Shown piece by piece: positions 35,475 through 40,375 of a DNA stretch of 40,375 nucleotides (positions within the stretch are counted from its first letter, which is position 1; the number at the start of each line of letters is the position of its first letter). Position numbers and translations under genes: made by a program. The notes beneath the pieces were generated by a model. It did not search any database. It was not told the origin of the DNA and saw only the letters and a program-made list of their open reading frames with translations. The DNA lies in assembly GCA_017405875.1 (NCBI GenBank), contig JAFQZM010000007.1:1-40375 (forward strand), written 5' to 3'. The stretch is from a bacterium (GTDB taxonomy: Bacteria > UBP6 > UBA1177).

Positions 35475-35861
35475 TCATTGAGGCGCACTGCCTCCATGAT
35501 TCTGCCCGGATCCCTCAAAATGTTTTTTGAGCTTTTCACACTGCGCGTTTATATCAAACAGCATTTCTGCCGCGTGATACCATGATTTGTAGCTTTTAAA
35601 AACGCTGAGTTCCTGACATAAATTCATTTTTATCTGCAATTTGCCGATATCTTTCAGCAAATCTGTACAGAAATCTGCTTTCTCTTCACGATTCAGATCG
35701 TTGAATGTCGAAATTTTGAGAAGCAGATCGTTCACCATCCTGCGCAACTCGGTTCCGATGGTGTATTTATCCGCTCTCTTGAAATTCCGGAAACATTCTT
35801 CAATGTAAACTGTGAAATCAAAAGCCGATTTGTAAAGCTGAAATTTATCGTTGTTTGCCAA
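35475..35861 (-). CDS. avd: DGR accessory variability determinant (Avd, four-helix bundle)
   Basis: A 128-residue, nearly all-helical protein of the four-helix-bundle/'S23' family. ADKYTIGTELRRMVNDLLLKI is the characteristic second-helix motif, followed by LNREEKADFCTDLLKDIGKL and basic helix segments. It starts at TTG with AGAGG six bases upstream. In DGRs Avd is a pentameric basic protein that binds the RT and template RNA and is needed for mutagenic cDNA synthesis. Its position between target and TR matches the target-avd-TR-RT order of the Bordetella phage system. Residues after ~118 (GSGQNHGGSAPQ) are disordered. Confidence 0.9.
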   Translation of the reverse strand: MANNDKFQLYKSAFDFTVYIEECFRNFKRADKYTIGTELRRMVNDLLLKISTFNDLNREEKADFCTDLLKDIGKLQIKMNLCQELSVFKSYKSWYHAAEMLFDINAQCEKLKKHFEGSGQNHGGSAPQ

Positions 35862-35877
35862 AATTAACCTCTTCTGG

Positions 35878-35996
35878 GAGCGTCATCTTGAGCAACGCGA
35901 AAGATCTCTTGTCATGTTGAGGCTTGCCGAAACATCTCTCGTCATCTTGAACGGATGTGAAAGATCTCTGAGATTCTTCGCTTCGCTCAGAATGAC
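35878..35996. repeat. Dispersed repeat, copy B, between VR and avd
   Basis: Begins with a degenerate unit (CGTCATCTTGAGCAACGCG at 35881) and continues into the 86-base repeat shared with 35067-35152, including the identical 57 bases at 35940-35996. It lies upstream of avd and downstream of the target. It is followed by three hairpins. Confidence 0.8.
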
Positions 35997-36002
35997 GAGT
36001 CT

Positions 36003-36084
36003 GCACGCGAGCCGCGTGCGCTCCGACAAAAGTCGACTCGCCTCACGGCGAGAGGGAATGCCCGCCCCCTTCAAAAGGGCGGGC
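36003..36084. other. Three consecutive GC-rich hairpins downstream of the VR
   Basis: GCACGCG/CGCGTGC (36003-36019, three-base loop), CTCGCC/GGCGAG (36037-36052, four-base loop) and GCCCGCCC/GGGCGGGC (36060-36084, nine-base loop). The last is about 30 bases past the 3' end of the VR. In phage BPP-1 a GC-rich hairpin just beyond VR increases homing, so one of these could act similarly. They may instead be repeat-element palindromes or a transcription barrier. Confidence 0.6.
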
Positions 36085-36110
36085 AAAAATAACTCGCTGC
36101 GCTCGTAAAA

Positions 36111-36239
36111 TGCGGTCACGACCTACCTCACACAACGGACATAGAGGCTGTAAGACTTAGCGTTGTCGTACACGTTTCCGATGAGGAAATCCACGAGCCA
36201 TGCGCTATCTGTACCATCTGACTTAGTAGAGGAAGACCA
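36111..36239 (-). other. DGR variable repeat (VR)
   Basis: This is the 3' end of the target gene, encoding about the last 39 residues (from LWSSSTKSDGTDSAW through VRCVR) and 12 bases past the stop. Compared with the TR, 13 of the 15 Asn codons now specify Gly, Ser, Leu, Asp, Ile, Tyr or Ala, and one Thr is Ser. Two Asn codons still read as Asn. The 36116-36142 end is identical to the TR. Variation is thus confined to the surface-loop end of the lectin-like domain. Confidence 0.97.
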
Positions 36240-38819
36240 AAGATAAACTGCACCATCACCTAACTTGCTGTAACGCCCGTCACTGTAAGAACTTCCCCAA
36301 CTTGAACAACCTGTGCCGCTTGATGATTGCGTGCCCGTCTGTGTACAGGTCGAACAACTCCAACAGCTGCTTGACAAGCAACCGTTTGTTTCGCTTACCT
36401 GACAGTTGCTCGTTACTCTGTTTGCTATCAAAAGCGTTTTGAGCTCATCAATCGTCGGCAGATGCCAATCCGAATAGCCGCCTTCTGTCAAATTATTACA
36501 ATATGTGCCTGCATTACTCCATGTCATCGTGCTTGATGCTCTCGCTGACCAGATGAGACCGCTTGATGAATCCCTGCACGGAGTTGATGAAGTTGAGCTG
36601 CACTCGGGGAACGCTGGTTTTGTACAGGAACTCCCGTCCCAAGTGTAAGTGCTTGCGCAGATGTATCGGCAGACTCCGGCACTTGTGCTGTAAGTTGAAG
36701 TGTAACTTGAAGGACTCCAGCTTGAGCCGCTCCATGTCTGGGTAAATTTGCCGTTCGCGCCGTTGTCATTCCAAACTGTATTTGCAGGCTTTGAAGAGCA
36801 GTTTCCCTGCTGTGTCTCGGCGGCGCAGGTTTTGCCCGATGAATTCCAATTGTAGTGACTATTGCATTTAAAATGACATTCTGTCGTGCTTTCAACTGTG
36901 TTGTAAACACCTGTCGTTGACGGATACCACTCACTTCCGTCATAAGTTTGGGTTATGCTTGAAACCGTGTTCCACTGTGCGTTTGACGGAAGACCTGTGC
37001 AGGAAGCTGTCTGTGTCGGTGCTGAAATGCAAGAGCCGTCTTGCCAGATGTAGCCTGCTGTGCAGACAAATTTGCAAATTCCGGCGGTTTTGCTGAATTC
37101 CGAAGTGTAACTTGAAGGACTCCAGCTTGAGCCGTTCCATGTTTGAGTGAACTTGCCGTTTGCACCGTTATCATTCCAAACCGTGTTCTCCGGTTTCGAA
37201 GAGCAATTCCCCTGCTGGGTTTCAACATTGCAGGTTTTGCTCGATGAATTCCAATTGTAGTGTTCCTCGCAGACATATTTGCACTCTCCCGCTATCTCGC
37301 TGTAACTTGAAGAAATCGGGGAGCTCCACCCTGTTGAACTGCTGTAACTCTGTGAGTATGTGCCGTTTCGGCCGCCATCGTTCCAAACTGAGTTCAACGG
37401 TTTGGACGAACATTCCGCAGGTCTCGTGCACTGATTCTGGGAATTGTTCCATGATCCTCCGGCATCGTTGCACTCCTCCAGGGTTGTATCGGCTGACATG
37501 CCGCTTCCGCCGTTTACAAGTGTTTCGACAAACTCTTTAGCTGCCTCTTTCATTGGTTCAAAATTTTCCCCCAGCGAGGTTGTGCAGTCAAGAACTAGCA
37601 TGATAAGTGCACTGCTTTGCTCTTCCTCAACTTGAGGCGGCAACTCTGCCATATCAATTTCGATATCGCCGTACCAACCGCTACCTGAGCTTGTCTGCTT
37701 CCAAAGACGGCTGCTGTTCTGGAAAACCTCTTTCGGAACTGTGCTGCCGTCAGAATATTTCAAATCATTAAACTGGAAGTAAAGTTCGCCGTTCGGACCT
37801 TTTTTGGTAGATGTGATCGTTTCTTCACCTGCTTGAAAACCTTCGTAAGTTATGTTTTCGAGTGTTTTCACACCGCTTGTCTTGTGATATGTCGCCTGAA
37901 TGTAAAGATTAGAACTTTCAGCTGTTTCGGCATTATCAAATGTGTAGCGGATAACCTGACCGTCATCGTATCCTCCGGGAATATAAACACCCATATTTAT
38001 GGATGTCGAAACCTTGTAGAGACTTTCTGCAATCTCATTGAAACGAGCCTTGACCTCTTCCATGTCCGACCCTTCAAAAGCATTTCCTTCACTTGCCAGC
38101 AGTTTCAGCATATCACGGAATTCTTCCATCAGAACATCAGGTATATCACCGCTGTTCAGACCAATTGTGTAGGCATCCAGGGTGAGCCCGTGTATTCCTT
38201 CCTCTTCAACTATTTTATCGTGAAGATAATTGAGATATTCAGTAGTGGAAAATTCCGGTCTGAACTCATCGGCTGTTGACTGGTTATCGAGACCGTCGGT
38301 GAATGTTACCAACGCCACATTCGTCAGCTTGTCAGGAAGCGGTTTATAAGTGTCCAGCATCTTCAATGCTGTGTCATCGGCATAGTAAAGCGTCGTCAGA
38401 TTTAACGGCTGAAGCTTTGTGTCGATAAAAGAGATGAACTCTGCCTTACTCTCTGTGTCCAGAAGTTTTATTGGTTGTGAATACAACTTATTGTTAAACC
38501 CGATAATGCCCAAATAGATACCCGCCTTTCTTTTTTCGCCGGAATCCGGATTTGTCGGATCGGTGTCAACATCATCAGGATCTGTATCCGCATCGTCGTC
38601 CGGCTGTGAATCGCTGCTGTCAGGAGCACTGTCCGGATTGTCTGAATCGGGTTCATCAGAAGGCTCAGTGTCTGCCGTAGGATCAGTGTCAACTGTGTCT
38701 TCGTCAGTCACGGTGTCGCCGGTATCTGTGTTGTCACCGGTTTTAGAACTGTCGCCTCCGCAGCTGACAACAAAAACCAAAGCCGCAAAAAGCGCAAAAG
38801 AAATAAAAAACCTCTTCAT
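36123..38819 (-). CDS. DGR target: surface lipoprotein with vWA-like, Cys-rich repeat and DUF1566 domains
   Basis: An 898-residue lipoprotein (signal FFISFALFAALVFVVSC, AGGAGG site). Order of regions: an Asp/Thr/Pro-rich linker (~25-90), likely a flexible stalk, then a vWA-like region (~95-450) with LTNVALVTFTDGLDN and a second MIDAS-like LVLDCTTSLGENFEPM. Four Cys-rich repeats follow (~455-755; CSSKPENTVWNDNGANG type). The C-terminal DUF1566/C-type-lectin-like domain has GLIWSARASSTMTW, YSDWHLPTIDELKTLL, LGDGAVYLWSSST and ends in the VR. Lectin-fold domains ending in a VR are the usual DGR display scaffold. It begins 18 bases after the outer-membrane gene upstream and is probably co-transcribed. 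The ligand is unknown. Confidence 0.93.
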   Translation of the reverse strand: MKRFFISFALFAALVFVVSCGGDSSKTGDNTDTGDTVTDEDTVDTDPTADTEPSDEPDSDNPDSAPDSSDSQPDDDADTDPDDVDTDPTNPDSGEKRKAGIYLGIIGFNNKLYSQPIKLLDTESKAEFISFIDTKLQPLNLTTLYYADDTALKMLDTYKPLPDKLTNVALVTFTDGLDNQSTADEFRPEFSTTEYLNYLHDKIVEEEGIHGLTLDAYTIGLNSGDIPDVLMEEFRDMLKLLASEGNAFEGSDMEEVKARFNEIAESLYKVSTSINMGVYIPGGYDDGQVIRYTFDNAETAESSNLYIQATYHKTSGVKTLENITYEGFQAGEETITSTKKGPNGELYFQFNDLKYSDGSTVPKEVFQNSSRLWKQTSSGSGWYGDIEIDMAELPPQVEEEQSSALIMLVLDCTTSLGENFEPMKEAAKEFVETLVNGGSGMSADTTLEECNDAGGSWNNSQNQCTRPAECSSKPLNSVWNDGGRNGTYSQSYSSSTGWSSPISSSYSEIAGECKYVCEEHYNWNSSSKTCNVETQQGNCSSKPENTVWNDNGANGKFTQTWNGSSWSPSSYTSEFSKTAGICKFVCTAGYIWQDGSCISAPTQTASCTGLPSNAQWNTVSSITQTYDGSEWYPSTTGVYNTVESTTECHFKCNSHYNWNSSGKTCAAETQQGNCSSKPANTVWNDNGANGKFTQTWSGSSWSPSSYTSTYSTSAGVCRYICASTYTWDGSSCTKPAFPECSSTSSTPCRDSSSGLIWSARASSTMTWSNAGTYCNNLTEGGYSDWHLPTIDELKTLLIANRVTSNCQVSETNGCLSSSCWSCSTCTQTGTQSSSGTGCSSWGSSYSDGRYSKLGDGAVYLWSSSTKSDGTDSAWLVDFLIGNVYDNAKSYSLYVRCVR
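36600..37440 (-). repeat. Tandem Cys-rich repeats within the DGR target gene
   Basis: Four units of roughly 60-75 codons. Each contains a Cys-Ser-Ser-Lys-Pro-like start, a Trp-Asn-Asp/Thr centre, a Gly-Ser-Ser-Trp-Ser-Pro or Ser-Glu-Trp-Tyr-Pro turn and a Cys-x-x-x-Cys/x-C-x-Y-x-W end. Two units (WNDNGANGKFTQTW) are nearly identical in protein and DNA, so recent duplication or conversion is likely. Boundaries are approximate. Confidence 0.8.
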
Positions 38820-38837
38820 TTTTTCCTCCTTAAAAAG

Positions 38838-40175
38838 TTAAAAAATAGTTCCTATGTTAAAAAAGAAATGTGATGAATCCCGATAATTTCCGGCATTTCC
38901 GCCGAATCCCAGATTTACCGTGAATCTGCTGCGGAATATCATGTCAAAGCCGAGTTCCCATGCAAACGCCTTTTCGATATCTCCGTCATCGTCATAAAAA
39001 ACAGCAGTGATATTCAATCCCGGCGAAAACCAGAATCCGATATAACGAATGGCGTAGGTGTTCACTTTGAAGTCGTAGCCGAAATTCGCCAGGATCGGGA
39101 TCTCCATGAAAATATAGTTGTCACTCTTGATCGGCAGATAAAACTGCAGATCAAATCCTAATCCGACAAAAAGATTTCCGGCTCCTCCCCCGTCTGGTTT
39201 GCTGAAAACATTGAAGTCGAAGTCAAATCCGGTGGAAAGACCGAATTTGTCATAATAATTGAAGTTGGCAAGTATGCCGAAATTGTATCTTCCGGTAAAC
39301 GTGTTATCCATGCGTTCGTCGGCGGGAGAATAGAAATTTTCCTGCAGAGCTGCTGCTTTTTCGCGTGATTCAGCTTCATTTTTCTCTTTTGCCTTCAGTT
39401 TCTGCAAAGTTGTACGCGCCTTGAATTCGCATTCTCCGTCTGGAAATTCGGCAAGATATTCTTTCCATGCATCAGCGGAGTTCCTTTTTTCAGCCTTTCT
39501 GCATGCCGATTTGTCGAGCGTTTCCCTTGCTTCAGCTGCACATTCGCCGTTCGGGTATTTTTCGAGATAGACTCTCCATGCAAAATCATCCGATTCGCTT
39601 CTTGCATATTCGCAGGCTATGGAATCTCTGTTTGATGAATTTTTCTGCGGTTTTTCTTCATAAGTTGTGATTTCATTTTTCGTATCGGTTTCGATACCTG
39701 CGATTTTTTCAACGATTTTGTCGATAGCCTGCTTTAACTCTTCTTCGGAACCGTCGCAATCTTCTTTTGCGCCGATGATCGTAGCCTCTTTTTCAAGGTC
39801 GATAAGCTCGGAAGAGATGGTGTAAAGCCCGGCAAAAAGAGAAACGGTCGTTTTTACGATCATGTCGGCCGAAAGTGCCTGCCCGAGCCGGATCTGGCAG
39901 TTTTTGTCAGTGCATGTTCTGTATCTCGGGTCAGTGTTGTATTTTTTCCGTATATCGCGGATCGTCTCTTTCTGGCGGTCTTTCGAGATAATAATGTAAC
40001 GGTTTGTGCTGGCAAAAACAATGCGGATGTATTCTGTCGCACTTGCAAGCATCTCTGGGGAAATTCTTCCGCTCAAATCCTCAAATTCCATTACCGCAAG
40101 TTTCAGTTTTTCATCATCGGCAAAAAGCCCGCAAAAACTGAATAAGAACAGCAGGATCAGGCAGATTTTTTTCAT
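38838..40175 (-). CDS. Outer-membrane barrel protein with CsgG/LpoB-like N-terminal domain
   Basis: The ATG at 40175 has AGGAGG upstream and starts a signal peptide (ICLILLFLFSFCGLFA), so an in-frame start at 40262 in the tandem-repeat leader is rejected, giving 445 residues. The N-terminal domain (KLAVMEFEDLSGRISPEM, NRYIIISKDRQKETIRDI, LGQALSADMIVKTTVSLFAG) resembles the CsgG/LpoB-like fold used to sense or build envelope complexes. Two repeats of ~40 residues follow (WRVYLEKYPNGECAAEAR and WKEYLAEFPDGECEFKAR), then a beta-rich C-terminal domain ending in Phe (FFFNIGTIF), as in outer-membrane barrels. It is the first gene of the DGR operon and may anchor or partner the variable lipoprotein; that is inference. 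Confidence 0.75.
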   Translation of the reverse strand: MKKICLILLFLFSFCGLFADDEKLKLAVMEFEDLSGRISPEMLASATEYIRIVFASTNRYIIISKDRQKETIRDIRKKYNTDPRYRTCTDKNCQIRLGQALSADMIVKTTVSLFAGLYTISSELIDLEKEATIIGAKEDCDGSEEELKQAIDKIVEKIAGIETDTKNEITTYEEKPQKNSSNRDSIACEYARSESDDFAWRVYLEKYPNGECAAEARETLDKSACRKAEKRNSADAWKEYLAEFPDGECEFKARTTLQKLKAKEKNEAESREKAAALQENFYSPADERMDNTFTGRYNFGILANFNYYDKFGLSTGFDFDFNVFSKPDGGGAGNLFVGLGFDLQFYLPIKSDNYIFMEIPILANFGYDFKVNTYAIRYIGFWFSPGLNITAVFYDDDGDIEKAFAWELGFDMIFRSRFTVNLGFGGNAGNYRDSSHFFFNIGTIF

Positions 40176-40228
40176 TTTTCCTCCTGTGTCGCGTGCTGTA
40201 TCGGGCGGCGCGGTGTGCGGCGCAATTC

Positions 40229-40255
40229 TAGGGAGTTTAGGGAGTCTAGGGAGAC
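40229..40255. repeat. Three tandem 9-mers in the leader of the DGR operon
   Basis: TAGGGAGTT, TAGGGAGTC and TAGGGAGAC follow one another directly. They lie between the candidate promoter and the ATG at 40175, so they would be in the transcript leader. A slippage-prone or regulator-binding role is possible. Confidence 0.6.
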
Positions 40256-40285
40256 GCCGCAAGAGAATGAAAAACAGCTAAAATT

Positions 40286-40314
40286 ATTAAAAGAATCTGA
40301 AATTTTTTGGTCAA
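40286..40314 (-). promoter_or_regulatory. Candidate promoter of the DGR operon
   Basis: On the minus strand TTGACC (40309-40314) and TTTAAT (40286-40291) are 17 bases apart in an AT-rich region, about 110 bases upstream of the first ATG. No internal promoter was evident in the 18-base gap before the target gene, so this may drive the whole set. Confidence 0.5.
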
Positions 40315-40355
40315 AAAACTTGATTTTTACGTTTGAATCACATATAATTAAACGC

Positions 40356-40375
40356 GGATTCCTGATTCCTGATTC
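40356..40375. repeat. Short tandem repeat at the window end
   Basis: GATTCCT-type 7-mers repeat nearly three times (GATTCCTGATTCCTGATTC) up to the last base, so the array may continue outside the window. Confidence 0.6.

Noticed and set aside
35290-35478. A 62-codon minus-strand frame between avd and TR
   Set aside because: It runs into the TR in a different frame from the VR and ends at once; more likely part of the non-coding template RNA leader.
35883-36119. A 78-codon minus-strand frame between target and avd (SEAKNLRDLS-type peptide)
   Set aside because: It is a translation of dispersed repeats and hairpins, not a protein family.

Overview
The window is chromosomal DNA from a Gram-negative bacterium. 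Outer-membrane assembly genes (LolC/E-type permease, LolD, BamA), many lipoproteins with lipoboxes, and an Asp/Thr/Pro-rich surface lipoprotein all indicate an outer membrane. The degenerate HD-GYP/HEAT pair, Asp-rich lipoprotein linkers and DUF1566-type lectin domains loosely recall deltaproteobacterial or Myxococcota-like lineages. That placement is inference from protein style only. No rRNA or tRNA was seen.

Layout. (1) 1-3800: the 3' end of an Rhs polymorphic-toxin gene, then a chain of small membrane and ankyrin genes alternating with two orphan copies of the Rhs C-terminal tail. It looks like a toxin/immunity cassette array. (2) 3866-13284 (+): an envelope operon of Asp-repeat lipoprotein, lolC/E, lolD, bamA, apbE and a zinc-ribbon P-loop protein. 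(3) 13281-24360: ispE and an M3 peptidase lipoprotein (-); glyA, nrdR and a GT-C membrane enzyme (+); then HEAT, degenerate HD-GYP and RlmI-type methyltransferase genes (-). (4) 24361-28970 (+): an AT-rich replication block of GDPD, dnaA, a candidate oriC, dnaN and recF. (5) 28955-32750: an ArnT-like glycosyltransferase (-) and a DUF4143 ATPase (+).

(6) 32931-40314 (-) is the most interesting part: a complete diversity-generating retroelement (DGR). A 898-aa surface lipoprotein carries the variable repeat (VR) at the end of its C-terminal DUF1566/C-type-lectin-like domain. It is followed by an Avd-type four-helix-bundle gene, the Asn-codon-rich template repeat (TR), and a DGR-type reverse transcriptase with YVDD and the DGR-specific IGNLTSQ motif. 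A second DUF1566 lipoprotein follows. TR and VR align without gaps over 129 bp. All 21 differences fall at adenines of the coding-strand TR, which is the signature of adenine-specific retrohoming mutagenesis. Dispersed repeats cluster in this region and two are read in frame inside the RT.

How the parts work together: the RT and Avd should copy TR RNA error-pronely at A and replace VR, diversifying about 15 surface residues of the lipoprotein. That lipoprotein is co-transcribed with an outer-membrane barrel protein having a CsgG/LpoB-like N-terminal domain. The replication block shows the usual dnaA-dnaN-recF order, with gene orientation diverging around it.
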